A stretch of 64,000 nt of DNA, taken from positions 1 to 64,000 of the forward strand of contig KV918998.1 in the NCBI GenBank assembly GCA_002049455.2, in the 5' to 3' direction. Position 1 is the stretch's first letter. Every line of letters begins with the position of its first letter. The notes under the pieces were generated by a model that saw nothing but the letters and a program-made list of their open reading frames with translations, did not search any database and was not told the origin of the DNA. The stretch is from Porphyra umbilicalis. Taxonomy: Eukaryota > Rhodophyta > Bangiophyceae > Bangiales > Bangiaceae. Both the position numbers and the translations under genes were made by a program. Below, in pieces: positions 43,795-55,720 of this stretch.

Positions 43795-44579
43795 TACCTC
43801 CAACGCGAGATTCGAACCGTCCCGGTGAGATCCGAGGATGGTGAAACCCGATTGGGCGATCGCGGCCCCTTACGGGCCCGCGCGGGCGCAACCGCCCAGG
43901 CGGCGGGAGCCGGGGGGGGGGGCGCGCCGCCCAGTCCCAATTGGGGGGAGGTGGCGGTTCGCCGTCGTCGGTCGCGACCGTCCCGCCACACACGCGTGGG
44001 CGTGGGTGGTGGGCAGCTGACGCGGCGGGTCCGACCGGCGCTTGCGCGTACGCGCGCCCTCGCAGGCGAGTCGGCGTCGGTGTCGGCGTGGTGGCCAGAC
44101 GGCCGGTTGACAGGCGACGAGCGTCGGGGTTAAGACCCGTTGGTGCGCGGGTGCGTCGTGCAACACGTGTTGGGGCAACCGTCGTCGGCGCCGAGTGGCG
44201 CCTCCTTCGTCGGGGGTTGGATTACCCCGACGACAAGGCGAAAGCCGGGACGCGGGTCCGTGGTGCCGAGCGTGGGGGTGGGGTTCACACCTCCAGGCCG
44301 GTTAGCACCGAGGCGTACGCGCGGGGCAGCACCAGCTGGGTGGTGGTCGTCGTGACGGCAGGCGCCGCCCTCGTCGGGGTGTTGACTCCCCCGACGACAC
44401 GGCGGAAGCCGGGGTGCGGGTCCGCGTTGTATCGGCACGGGGCCATCCCTTGTCTTCGTGCTCGCGCACAGGTCGCTGCCTAACGGCAAGGTTGAGTAGG
44501 GGTGCGCCGCCGCAAGGTGGCACACCGCGAGGTGGTGGGCCCGGTGAGTGTGGGTTTGCGCGGGGTGGGGGGGGGGCGG

Positions 44580-44830
44580 CGCGCACGGCGGCAAGGGCGG
44601 CAAGCCCGGCGGCGACGGCGGCGAGGGCGGCAAGCGCTGCTGCAAGGGCGGCAAGCGCGGCAAGCCCGGCGGCGACGGCGGCAAGGGCGGCAAGCCCGGC
44701 GGCGACGGCGGCAAGGGCGGCGAGCGCTGCGGCAAGGGCGGCAAGCGCTGCGGCAAGGTCGGCAAGCGCGGCAAGCCCGGCGGCGACGGCGGCAAGGGCG
44801 GCAAGCCCGGCGGCGACAGCCAGGGTAAAC
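44580..44830 (+). repeat. 27 bp collagen-like minisatellite
   Basis: Tandem GGCAAGGGCGGCAAGCCC / GGCGGCGAC units upstream of the antisense ORF. One frame reads GKGGKPGGD repeats, and the frame of the ORF reads Ala/Arg-rich. Probably leader or spacer DNA. Confidence 0.85.
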
Positions 44831-44851
44831 ACCCCCCGGACGGCCAACGCG

Positions 44852-46810
44852 ATGGCGGATTCCGCCGCGATGGCAGTGGACGTCGGCGTTGCCGGTGGCG
44901 GTGAGGCCATCGACGGGGCGCATGCCGCCGCGGGTGGCCATCCGGAAGTAGATTGCTCCGCGGACCCAGCGGTCTTGCGCCAGTTTCGGCCTCGCGGCTC
45001 GTACTACGTGCACGCCAACCCTGTGGAGGTGGTCGATGGGGTGCCGCGAGTCACCGACAACCGTCTGTACGAGATGTGCGTACGCAACCGCGCTCGTGCG
45101 CACACGCGCCGTGTTTACGCGCACTACGAGGCGTTGCCCGACTTCATCGACGTGATGGCGCAAGCCGGGTTGCCGGACCACGCGGGCGACCGCGTGGCCG
45201 AGGTCCATGGGGACCCGTACTTTGGGAACCAGGGACCTCAGCGTCGTGTATACGAGGTGATGTCGTTTTGCAACGAGGTCGTGCGGTACCAACTGCCGTT
45301 GCACCCGTTCCACCGTTTGGTGTACGTCAATGCGCTTATGTTCCCTGTGAAGGGTACAGAGTCGATCGAGGCAGCGGCCAACTCGTTTTGCCGCTTGCTG
45401 CGCAATTGGCCAAAGGCCGTCTTCCTCAAGCGGGCTCTCGCCGAGGACCTTTCGGTCCCGTTCGGGCACGACTCCGGTCTGGAGCCGTACCTCGAGCAGC
45501 TCGCGCTGGTGAAGCACGAGGAGAACGACAACGTCGAGGATGACCGCAGTCCGCGGGTCACCGGGTTGCCGAACCCCTTTCGGCTGCCGATGTTCCCATC
45601 CGACCACCGTCGGGCCGCTGACACGCGCTTCTTTCGCGGTCGCGAGTTGATGCCCACCGCGTGGGCGGCTGGATTTCTCCGTGCACCACGGGCGTTCGAC
45701 TTGTCCCGTTGGCTTCCGCCTATCCCGGACTGGGAGCCCCACACGGGGTTCTGGGTGGCGACCCCCGTGGTGGTGTCATACATGGCGGATGCGCTGCGCA
45801 ACGCCTACAGCTCCGTCTGGCAGGAGGTGTACTCCGAGTACTACTGCAACTTAGTTGCTGCGTGGGTTCACACCCTGCAAGAGGACAAGCTATTTGTCCA
45901 CTTGGACACGAAGACGCTTCGTCATTTCGACGCGTTGGATACGTCCAAGTTGAAGAACGCGCCCGACGGCGAAGCCAAGTACGTCTTGTACGGCAAGATG
46001 CGTCAAGCTGTGACGGCGTTTCCCTGGCGGGAGGTCCTCAAGGACGTCGTCTGGCGCGACCGCGACTCCGGGGAAGCCCGTCAGGTGCGGGTCACGGTCG
46101 ACCCGACCAAGGAGTACGGCTTTTGCCTTCGCCACCCTTGTGTCGATTTCGACTGGGCGTTGGACCCGAACGCGCCACTCCCGATGGCTCGAATTACTTC
46201 GAACCATCCCGGGGTGTGGCGTCGTGGTCGTCGGACCTGGGCTCACGCCGTTGGCGACGCCCGCGAGAGCCGCTACCGCCCGCGTTCACCGCGGCGCGAT
46301 CGCTCGCCATCTCCGCCTCGGTCGGTGGATGCCACTTGGCCGACCCGCGCGTCGTCCACCGCGGCAGTTGCCTTGTTTGGGTCGGCGCGCGCGCGCGATG
46401 TACGCGTTCGCGCGCCCCGCGGGGCAGCCTTGTCGGCGGTGGCTAGCGCCTGGGTCGAGCAGATCGCAGGCTTGCGTACCGCTGTTGAGCGCGCGGACGG
46501 ACGGGGTGTCGAGTCGGCTTTGTCCATTATTGGACAGGCCGTGGCTCGCGCCGTTGACGGCGAGGCCAACTACGGGCGCTTCGCCCAGCACCTCGAGGCT
46601 ATCCAGCCAGAGGAGGAGGCCGCGCCGGCGCGCTTCAACGCGCAGAGCATCCTTGGTCGTCGGACCCATGAGGGCGGAGGCCCGTCGACGGGGGTTCCGC
46701 ACTCGGCGCGCAACACGCGTGCGCGTAGTGTCTCGCAGGAGTCGGCGGCCAGTGTTGGCGCGAGCCGCGATTCCCGCCGGGACTCGCGTCGTCGTGACGA
46801 CGAGGAGTAG
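44852..46810 (+). CDS. Accessory ORF antisense to gag-pol in the Gypsy element
   Basis: 652 residues from the ATG at 44852 (MADSAAMAVDVGV), running opposite to gag-pol between the end of pol and the 3' LTR. Codon third positions are GC-rich and the frame is clean, so I regard it as truly coding. The body is non-repetitive (SYYVHANPVEVVDG, GDPYFGNQGPQRRVYEV, EVYSEYYCNLVAAWVHTL). The C-terminal ~200 residues are Arg/Ser-rich with RSPRRDRSPSPPRS and end in RDSRRRDDEE, suggesting a nuclear or RNA-binding role. No family recognised. Antisense extra ORFs are known in some plant Gypsy lineages (Tat group), but I see no similarity to a named one. Confidence 0.75.
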   Translation: MADSAAMAVDVGVAGGGEAIDGAHAAAGGHPEVDCSADPAVLRQFRPRGSYYVHANPVEVVDGVPRVTDNRLYEMCVRNRARAHTRRVYAHYEALPDFIDVMAQAGLPDHAGDRVAEVHGDPYFGNQGPQRRVYEVMSFCNEVVRYQLPLHPFHRLVYVNALMFPVKGTESIEAAANSFCRLLRNWPKAVFLKRALAEDLSVPFGHDSGLEPYLEQLALVKHEENDNVEDDRSPRVTGLPNPFRLPMFPSDHRRAADTRFFRGRELMPTAWAAGFLRAPRAFDLSRWLPPIPDWEPHTGFWVATPVVVSYMADALRNAYSSVWQEVYSEYYCNLVAAWVHTLQEDKLFVHLDTKTLRHFDALDTSKLKNAPDGEAKYVLYGKMRQAVTAFPWREVLKDVVWRDRDSGEARQVRVTVDPTKEYGFCLRHPCVDFDWALDPNAPLPMARITSNHPGVWRRGRRTWAHAVGDARESRYRPRSPRRDRSPSPPRSVDATWPTRASSTAAVALFGSARARDVRVRAPRGAALSAVASAWVEQIAGLRTAVERADGRGVESALSIIGQAVARAVDGEANYGRFAQHLEAIQPEEEAAPARFNAQSILGRRTHEGGGPSTGVPHSARNTRARSVSQESAASVGASRDSRRDSRRRDDEE

Positions 46811-46952
46811 CGCGGTTCACTGTTCAGTGACTTGCTCGGTTGACCCCGGTGGGGGGGTGGGGTTGACAATGTCGGGGTCTTACGCCTTTTCAGGGTGTTG
46901 ATGTTTCTTCGTCTTGTTATTGTTTGTCGTTTGACATGTTTGTATCCCCTTC

Positions 46953-49900
46953 TCAGGTTTTCTGTTTATCGTCATAGCGATGAAGGAAGTGGTAGGCCAT
47001 CATGGCCCATGTTGTGGGATTTGTATCCCTTGAGTCTGCTGATAAAAGCACTTCGTACTCGAAACATGCACGTATGGCAGTAGCGTACCAACTGGTGTTG
47101 GTCCATTGTGGTATTACCACGGTTGCTTCTTCTGTGGTCGCTACCAAGCGTCGCAGGACGGAGTCCAAGTGTTGCACCGGAGGTACCAGAAACCCGTTGG
47201 GGAGCACTGGTACACGGGGGTCGCTCCCGATCAGTGTCGCCTGTGCGGATTTCGGCCACACATATGTGTACGGGCCGTGAACACGGTTCAGCCGAGAGAA
47301 ATGCCGCAAGGCAAGTTGGGGATCATACGCAAAGTTGCGCGTCATGGACGGCAGAGTGGACTTGAGCCACGCCACAGGAATTACTTCCTTAATTGCAACG
47401 TCGGTACTTGACTCTGTCCAAGAGACATCGGCATGGATAACTCCGTCACCGGTAACATGGACATGTTGGATTGTGGGTATCCACGTGGAGTCCATGACGA
47501 TGTTGGCCACGGTTGTGAGCCCGGCCTGTCGGCGACTTCGTCGCGTTGGCGTTTGCCACTCGTACCCCGGTACATGCTTCTTCTTCTGTCGAAGGAAACG
47601 CACCACCAGGTTGCGGGGGAGGTTCTCCAGGGGTTCCCAGGTGTCGTCTTTCGACCCGTAGTCGAACCAGCGCACCTTAGCGCTATAGCTGTCACCCGTC
47701 TGGCGTAAGCCTAGGAGTTTGTCGATCACATACTCATCGGCAGTTGCCGGGGTCGACTCGCGTTGGTCTAGACCATCTAGCAAGGGGTGTGGAACCTTGT
47801 CCGTCGTCGTTGGACGAGGAGCTGGGGTGACATGGTCACTGCTGACGCGTTTTTCCTCGCCGTCAATGTCAATGACAAACGTGGAGGCATCCGCGTCCGC
47901 GTCGACGACCACGAAGGGGCCAATGGCTTTGCTTTGCAGCTTGTTTTGCCGATCGTGGTTGGTCGTGTATACGTAGTCGCCGATCTTGACGTCTGCATTG
48001 CGAATTGCGACCCGATGGTCGAAGTTACGTTGGTAACGTTGTTGCGTCTTACGCAAGGCCTCGACCACGATGGGGATCTGCTTGCGCAGGCGGGCCATGA
48101 ACTCGCGCTTGCGAGCTAGGGGTGACCCATCCTTGAGCGTGCCCTTATTGGTAAGCGGAGTGCCCGGGGGCAAGTTGCGAACCGTGAGGTTGGGGATCCG
48201 CCTTGGGATAACAAGCTCAAATGGGGCGATGCCCGTCGACCGATGTGGTTGGCTATTATATGCCATGGTAATTACCGGGAGTAGCTCATCCCATCGTGAT
48301 GGGTCGTCGGCGACGTAGTGTCGCAGCTGCGTAGCCATGGTACGGTTGTACCGTTCAACTTGCCCATTGGTTTGGGGATGATACGCCGTGGTGCGAACCG
48401 TTTCAATGCCAAGCATTTTCATCACAGCGATGAAGAAGTTCGACATGAACTGGGGCCCTTGGTCCGATAGGATCCGGTCCGGTGGCCCGTAGGCTTACAC
48501 CCACGCGTCGATGATGGCCGACGCCACGGACATGGCCGTGATTCGCCGCAAGGCGACGCACTTGGTGAGCTTGGCGAAGTGGTCGGTGATAACCAAGATG
48601 AAGCGGTTGCCCTTCTTGGAGGCCGGGATGGGCCCAAAGATGTCAACAGATAGCTCCGTGAGAGGCTCGGTAGCCTGGAACAGGGTCAAGGGCGTGGTGT
48701 GTCGCCGCAAGGCGAGGCGGTTTTGCGCACACGTTGTGCATTTGGTGATGGTCGAATGAATATCCGTCACCATTGAAGGACAGTAGTATGCCTTACGCAT
48801 TGCGTAGTACATCCGGTTCATACCAGGATGGGCGGCCACGGTTGCGTGGTGCTCGAGGGTCAACACGCGTTCGCGTAGAGACTTTGGAATAACCAGGTGA
48901 TTGCCGTAAGGCGCGCGGCGGTACAGAGCGTGATGCTCATCGCGGAAGAAGGCCTTGGCCGTTCCGCGCTCCACGCGAGTGGACATCTCGACGCAGAAGT
49001 CGTCTGTTTGTTGTGCTTCGACAACATCGTCGAACTCCACCGGTTCCGGTGTGTCGGTACCCGTGTACCTCCCCGTTCTTAAGCCGTTGGCCGTCTCGGC
49101 CAGCGCCAGACAAGGTATATCATCGTGGATATCTTCTGGCGGCGCCACCGTAGAGGCGCGCGACAGGAAGTCGGGCAAGTGGTGCGATGCACCTGGTTTA
49201 TAAACCATATCGAATGTGTATTCGGAGAGGCGAAGTCGCCATCGCATCAAGCGTCCGCTTGAGTCGGTCGTGCTGTAGATCCAGCTAAGTGCTTGGTGAT
49301 CCGTTCGGATGAGGAACCGTTGTCCGTCGAGGAAGTGCCTCAACTTGAGGACAGCCCACACGACGCCGAGGCATTCTCGCTCCGTGGTGGAGTAGTTTTG
49401 CTCTGCAGCAGTGAGTCCTCGGCTCCAATACCCGACAGGGTGAAGCAGTTCGCCCGGCTCCTCTTGGAGGAGGGTACAACCAACTTGGTCGGCGCATGCG
49501 TCCACGTCAACGACGAGCTTCCGATTGGCCTTCGGCAAGGCAAGTACCGGTGGGCACAACAGTGCGTTGCGGAGGTCCTCGAAGGCGGCGATAGCCACGT
49601 CCGTCGGTGGTGGTAAATCCGGTGGGATCTCGGCCCTAGTCAGGGCGTTCAGGGGCTTTGCTCGTTTGGCAAAGTCTTTGACAAACCGTCGATAGACGTT
49701 GCACATGCCCAAGAAGCTTTTCAGCTGGGTCTTTGTGGTTAAGAACTTGGCATGCTTCAGAGCATCCACGTTCTTGTTGTGCATGTGCAGTTGCCCGGGG
49801 CGGACAATGTGTCCTAGGTACTCGACTTCATCGGAGAACCACGTGCACTTTTCCAAGTTGAGGGTGACTCCGGCTTCTCGGAGACGGTGAAGAACCGTGT

Positions 49901-51417
49901 CAACGTCTTTGACGTGTTGTTCCGCGTTTGCGGAGAAGATGATGACATCGTCTAAGTAGACAAGGCATATCTGCCATTTCAAACCCGAGAGGATAATATC
50001 TAATGCACGCTGGAAGGTAGCGGGCGCGTTTGTCAAGCCGAACGGCATGGATAACCAGTGGTATATACCACAGTGCGTCGTGAACGCCGTCTTCTCTTGG
50101 TCGTCCTTGCGTAAGGGTACTTGCCAGTACCCCGCGGTGCAGTCGAGAGACGTGAACACTTGGGCATCTCCCAAGGAGTCGAGGCAGTCCTCCATCCGAG
50201 GCAAGGGATAAGCATCCTTCTTGGTGATGTTGTTTAACCGACGATAGTCGACACAGAATCGGGCTTTGCCGTTCTTCTTTGGTACAATTTCCACGGGGCT
50301 TGCCCAAGCACTATGGCTAGGAGCAATGACGTTGAGCTTCAACATCTTGTTGATCTGATCAGCGATGATCTGCCGTTTGAACGGCCCGGTTCGGTAGGGT
50401 TGGGCCCGTATGGGCAGAGCGTCGGGAGGAGTGACGATGGCGTGCTCCGTAGCACGGATGACGCCAAGGGTTCCATCCCACATAGACGAATGCGTCTTCA
50501 GCATGTCTCGAATCTGCTTGTGCAGGTACTCGGGTGCCTCACTGAGGTCGAGATCCTCGAGTGGGTCACGACTCGCGTCGTCCGATGAGTTATCGGTTCC
50601 ACCCTTTGGGGTGTTGTCATCCAAGACGGCGGAGAACATCGGCCCTTGGTAGGGTTCTGCAAACCCCAAGGTAGAGTTCTTGCGAACAATGACTTGGTCC
50701 TTAGCCGAAGTTGCATAACTTGACCAGGAATGGTTCGTCCGGTTTGACGATGGCGATGCCGCGGGCGACTGCCATGGACTTGTGTCGGCACAACCGAATG
50801 TTCGGTGTGATGGTAACCATACCAGGCGTGTCGCACGTGGCCATGATCCACTCCTCCTTGTGTCCGTTGACACGCACCTGTTTGCAGGCTCGAACCCGAG
50901 CGGGTTTACCTTGCCAGTGGCGGTCCCACGCGCTGTCGTTAAGACAAGCTAAGATCGGCGTTGGCCGAGGTTGCTCTTCCGTGCATCGCACGTCCTCTTG
51001 CCAGACGATCTTGCGCAAGCGCGGCAGAATGCCCTCGATGTTTTGTTCAATGAACTCGGTGCCAAGAATGCACGGGACTGACAAGTTGTCGGCAACAAGG
51101 AATCGGTCAAATAGACGCACACCTCCGGTGTCTACATACAGATGTATGGCATACTTCGTCACAAGACGATTGTTGTCTGCATCTCGGATGCGAGGAAGCG
51201 TAGTCAACTCTTCGGCGTAAGCCATCCAGTTCGAAGGGAGAGCACTAGTTCGCACTATGTTCACCCCGGCGCCCGTGTCTAAGACAGGGCGGCAACTTCG
51301 CATTACGCGCAGGCATGGGCCTAACGTGGCTGCGATCTCATAGTGTCGAAGGGCACGACGTAAGAGTCTTGTCACCGTACGCTTTCGCGTTCCGCCGGGC
51401 AACCCCAAGTTGGGCAC
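46953..51417 (-). CDS. pol: Pol region of the Gypsy element
   Basis: In order along the minus strand: aspartic protease (DTGAGVN, ~51.27 kb), reverse transcriptase (VDYRRLNNIT, CLVYLDDVIIF, ~50.25-49.9 kb) and RNase H (VVDVDACADQVG, ~49.5 kb). Integrase follows, with its HHCC zinc finger (~48.8 kb), a DIFGPIP catalytic block and the YHPQTNGQVERYNR block (~48.35 kb). A chromodomain near 47.7 kb (YSAKVRWFDYGSKDDTWEPL) defines the chromovirus branch and is thought to steer integration toward particular chromatin. Confidence 0.9.
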
Positions 51418-53101
51418 CCGGCCTAGACGTTTTTCGAGTCGTCCACGGCGTCGGCCGGATGCTCGATCTCGTCTTCTTCGACGTTACCGTCGGCAAGGGC
51501 ATGAACGCCGATAGGCGGTTGCCGACGCTCGCGAGGGCGATAAGGCTCGGCACACTGTGCGGCGAAGTGCCCCGGCTTGTTACAGTTGTAACAGATGTCA
51601 GCCCCGGCTTGTTACAGTTGTAACAGATGTCAGCCCGATTGGCTTGAGGGACGGCGGCCCCACGGGGCGGAGGGGTGCGAACCGGTGTGAACGGTCGTTC
51701 CGTCGTCGTCCGCTGGTCTTGTGTCGCGTAAGCGACTTTGATCGCCGTTGGGCGGGTAATCTTGAGTTGCAAACGCAACTTGTTGGTGCCGTCCCAGTAT
51801 ATCTGGGCGGTGGCGACTGTCTCGGACAGGGTTCGGTCGGGGAACTGGTCGTTCAGTACCCGGACGTGCGCTTGCACAAGGTCCGAAAGACCAGTGATGA
51901 AGACGTCCTTAACGTCTTGGATGTCGAACAAACCGTTCAGGAGGTCGCATTGCGTTTCCACGCGATGACCAAAGGCCGTGGGCGCCTCGTTGTCTTGTTG
52001 CTTCATCGTAATGATGTCTTGATAGGCGTTAGCCATGGTTGCGTGTGTCGCATACTTCGAAAGAAGCCAGTTGACGGCATCTCCGTAGGTACGGATGGCA
52101 TAACGCTTACGTCCGAGGGTGCTGTTAAGCGCGCCGGAGAAGGCCATCTTGGCGTTGCCGGCTAGTCGAAAGACCATAAGAGGAAGGGCTTGACCGTGCG
52201 TCAGCCCAGCCGCGTCGCACGCGCGGCGAAACGTCGTCAAGAACGTGAAGATGCCCAAGGGCAGGGCTCCCGTGAATGGCTGTTGCCCATGGAACGCTCC
52301 GTCCAAACGTTTGTTGAGACGGTGCGACCGCTGTGCCTCTTTAGGCGTATACGTCAGTTGACGGCGGATCAGGAAGTACGTCCTGTAGTCCAGGAGTGTC
52401 TTGAAGCGGCTATTAGCCGGGCGGATCACCTTGATCCTATCGGCTTTTTCAAGTCGCTCCTTCCGTTTGGTGGGGGGCGTCGGGCGCTTGCGCGCGGCCG
52501 CGTCCGACTCACTCGAGCTTTCGCTCGGCGAGGACCCACTTGGGGGCGACGGCGGGTGTGGGGGCCCGTGGCCATCGTCCGAAGAGGACGTGTCCGTCGC
52601 GTTGGGGTTGTCGCCGTCTGACGACGTCGGGCTTGACCCAGAAGCGGAATCGTCGGAAAATGAGGAAAGTGCGGCGTTAGCCGGAGCGTGCTTGCGGACG
52701 GACTTGTCCTTAATCACCTTGCTCGTCTTCTTGACGTCCTTGGTCTTGTCGCCCGACTGGCGGCAAGACTTAGCCACACGGCGTTCCTCCTCATGGGAGT
52801 CGACCTTGCGCAGGGCCTCGACGACGTCGACCAACTTGTCATTGGCTCGCGCCAGAGACTCGTTAGTCTGTTCTTGGGCCGTTAGGCGTCGCTGAAGTGC
52901 TTGAACGGCCGCCTTCAGGCTCTCCACCACCTGCATCTGCCCAGAGGCGGCTTGATCCGCAGGGATGGGAGGAGTTGGAGCACCGTCCGTGGGGGCGTCG
53001 GAGGCGGCAGGAGTGCCTTGTCCCCCGCCCGGCGGCCGGTAGCCAGATGGCAACTTGCCGTCTCTGGCTCGCCGAGTGCCGCCGGTACAACCAGTAGACA
53101 T
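51400..53101 (-). CDS. gag: Gag region of the Gypsy element
   Basis: Starts MSTGCTGGTRRARDG at 53101. A Ser/Asp-rich N-terminal part precedes a retrotransposon Gag core (YRTYFLIRRQLTYTPKE, LSKYATHATMANAYQD) and a zinc-knuckle-like CYNCNKPG near the end. It would form the particle that packages the element's RNA. Treated here as part of an old inserted copy. Confidence 0.8.
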
Positions 53102-53310
53102 ACTGGGACCTGAACAAGTGTTCCGACTTGGCTTACGCCCTGCGCGCCAACGTCGGAGATCTCAACCGTGATGCCCCCGGCACCACGCCCACAAGTCGAT
53201 GGCTTACGCCCCGCGCGCCAAGCGACCGTATCGACACCGTCACAATGCCACGAGGCAGCGAGAAAGTTCTCGGGGACACCGTGCCGCGAGGCACGATGAA
53301 GGCGAGGGTA

Positions 53311-53328
53311 TCCCCTGCTGCTCCACCA
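53311..53328 (-). other. Primer binding site of the Gypsy element
   Basis: On the minus strand TGGTGGAGCAGCAGGGG starts two bases inside the 5' LTR; TGG is the expected complement of a tRNA CCA end. The tRNA is not identified. Confidence 0.7.
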
Positions 53329-53330
53329 AA

Positions 53331-53723
53331 TGTGGTATTAATAACGTTAGTTCAATTACCAGTGTACTGAGACCGACCGTAGCCAAGCAATAAAGCGAGT
53401 TCTATCGCCGTCGCGGCGAGGAAGAAGACCTTTTGTTGAAGGGCATCCGATGGGGAGCCGGGTGGTGCCCACGACGGCGACCCCGGACCCACGGTGGTTC
53501 AATACAAACAACAGCACTGGTCGATCGACCATCCGATCAAGCGATCGTAATGAGTGCCGGCAGACAGATAAGACAGGCAAGCAAACAAGCAATAAAAACT
53601 GAGCAATGCGGAAGTAACCCCCCAAAGGGCCTGCCACAAGCCGAGTCACACACATCCGTGGATTCGGCCAGTCAAGGGGGCTACTCGTGGCTAATTGCCA
53701 ATTGGTAGCAGAGATATGCTACA
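53331..53723 (-). repeat. 5' LTR of the Gypsy element
   Basis: 393 bases. Followed in the element's direction by a two-base spacer and the primer binding site. Confidence 0.95.
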
Positions 53724-54063
53724 GTCATCGTAATTTACCCCCCCTCCCGTACATGGGGCGAAGCCACGCGTCTTCTTCTTCAACCTCTTTGACATAGAGT
53801 CGTACTTGAAGGATGCAAAGGCAGCCTTCGGTCTGTGATAGATTGGTTCTATACAATACAGCCCCAAAACTGTTCACATTGATCGCCGCCAGTCCGAAAG
53901 GGGTGCTACATGATCAAGGAACAAGCAGATTCGTATACAATGGGTGCTACCTGTGTGTGTTCACGCCCCCAAAAGGGGCGTGATTAGGGCGTTATCGGGC
54001 GTGATCGGGCGTGACACGCCCACACGCCCCGGGTTTGGGGGCGTGAAATACAAGCCTACAGTA

Positions 54064-55720
54064 CAGGCTGAAATTGCATGTACTAGGCCATATTCGACCG
54101 CCCTCCACACTGCAAAATTTTTATATCGTATAGAAACGATATTCGCGTTTTAGACCGCGGCGCTTCTCTGCACGCGCCCAGTATAGGAATACACTGCGCC
54201 CACAACGCGACTGGCTGCCACTTCACGGCGCCTACACTGCTCAGACATCGCGTACGCGGGGGTCTTTCCGGCGCTGGGTGGGGATACCTAGAACTCGCAG
54301 GACGTGCCACGATCAAGAAGCGTCACGCGGCACCTACAAACGATGATCAATCAGGATTCCCTTGCAGGCTGTGTTGCTCTGCAGGGGGGCTGTTCATGCC
54401 TCGTCTCATGCATTTATTCTTCGGCTGCGCTTCCTCTGCAAAAACAACATAACATGTCAGGCAGAGTCCAGGCCAGAAAAATGGACCAAGTATAAAACCT
54501 AAAGCAGAGGTCACACTGCCCCGGCTTGATCGCATGCTGGACCCCCGCGTGCCCTGCTGAGCGCGTCAATGAAATAGAAACGAACAGACCAGCGTCGAAC
54601 GCAGAAATGTTAGAAAGAGATAAACACGTAGCCAATCACGAGAAGCAAAGGGATCGACGAGCAACACGGAAACGTGAGACGTGCGTCAGTACAATGACAC
54701 AAAAACTCAGTACGTCCGCGAGACCCGCAAACACGTAGCCAATCACGAGACGCAAAGAGATCGACGAGGAACACGGAAACGCGAGACGTGGGTCAGTACA
54801 ATGATACAAAATCCCAGTACGTCCGTGAGACCCGCACCGGCACCCATCAAGTACGCAGGTACAACACACCACTGAATTGCATCACTCTGAGCAGCTGCAC
54901 GACAAGGCATCCGCCTCACGGCACGTACCGAGGAGCCTGCGGCATATCGGAGACGGATCGAGGGGGTAGCGAACGACAGCGACGCCGGCGGGGCGTCGGA
55001 CGACGCCAGGAGGGTAGGCGAGGGCGTCGGTCTCGACCCGACTCGACGACCTGTGGCAAAGCCTCAGAGACGCCACCTTCGCGGTCACATTGGCTCTTTT
55101 GAGGCGAGCGCACTGTTTTTCGACCCTCTTAGACGCACCGAGAGGGCACACTGTGCGCGGTCCGCCCAGCCTCTTTCGACTCAGTGTGCAGCTGCGCGCT
55201 GTCGTTTGCGACTCCTACGTGATGTGTTCCATGAAACACAGCGATAGCTTCCCTGTCAGCTCTCGACAGCAATGCTGAGTCATCAAACTGTGTGCACGTA
55301 TCAAATTGGGCAACGATAGCTTTTCGAACGGAAATTTGACCGGTATCCACCTTTGTTGCTCGTTTTGATACGTGCTAAACGCCGGTGGCTTCTGGCAGTC
55401 CAGGGACGCCCGACACAGATTGATGTGTGACAAACCGTCCTGGCCGGCCCTGGCACGCTGCGAAACGACGACGACGCACCCGATTTCCTGTGTGCGCGTC
55501 ACTTGTAGCCTGCTTCAGCAGGGGCTACAAGCCCACGAATCTGGCCCGATTTACCTGGTACACCCCACGGGGCCAGCAGGTGGGACTTGTAGCCCACGTT
55601 CTGGAGTTCCTTCCCCCCCAGATGACGTGCGTTCGGCCCCCCCCCCACTGCCGCCGCTCCGAATTGATGCCAGGAAGGCAATCGGGCCTGTAGTACATGA
55701 AATTTATCCTAGTACGCGTC
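54064..55720. other. No recognised gene
   Basis: Lower GC than most of the window. Holds a two-copy 107 bp tandem repeat at 54624-54837, and a small hairpin at 55502-55531 (CTTGTAGCC / GGCTACAAG) whose CTTGTAGCC arm recurs near 55588. Confidence 0.5.
54624..54837 (+). repeat. 107 bp tandem repeat, two copies
   Basis: ACACGTAGCCAATCACGAGA starts at 54624 and again at 54731, with high similarity through the whole unit to AGACCCGCA. Each unit includes a CCAAT box. Confidence 0.9.

Larger units (their letters stand above)
43402..53723 (-). mobile_element. Ty3/Gypsy chromovirus LTR retrotransposon, ~10.3 kb
   Basis: Two 393 bp LTRs (TG...CA) bound the element, and GTCAT is duplicated at 43397-43401 and 53724-53728. 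The coding orientation is leftward: Gag, protease, reverse transcriptase, RNase H, integrase and a chromodomain, so the 5' LTR is the right one. The LTRs differ at about ten positions by eye (~2.5%), which suggests a fairly recent insertion. The structure is complete; the coding part looks largely whole, with perhaps two or three interruptions. It sits inside a TIR element that was therefore there first. It carries an extra ORF on the opposite strand. Confidence 0.93.
43009..54056. mobile_element. TIR element split by a Gypsy insertion
   Basis: The left end GGCTTGTACTTCACGCCC at 43009 and the inverted right end (GGCTTGTATTTCACGCCC) finishing at 54056 form TIRs. TACAGTA flanks both (43002-43008 and 54057-54063). 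Without the Gypsy element it would be ~720 bases. GGGCGTGA motifs recur near both ends. There is no transposase, and I could not name the superfamily. Confidence 0.75.

Noticed and set aside
43795-43820. tRNA-like box on the minus strand (GGTTCGAATCT)
   Set aside because: It matches a B-box/T-arm, but no acceptor-stem partner, D arm or anticodon arm can be folded around it. It abuts the 3' LTR and is probably chance.
44480-45742. 420-residue minus-strand frame in the Gypsy element
   Set aside because: It is the shadow of the codon-biased plus-strand ORF and lacks any domain.
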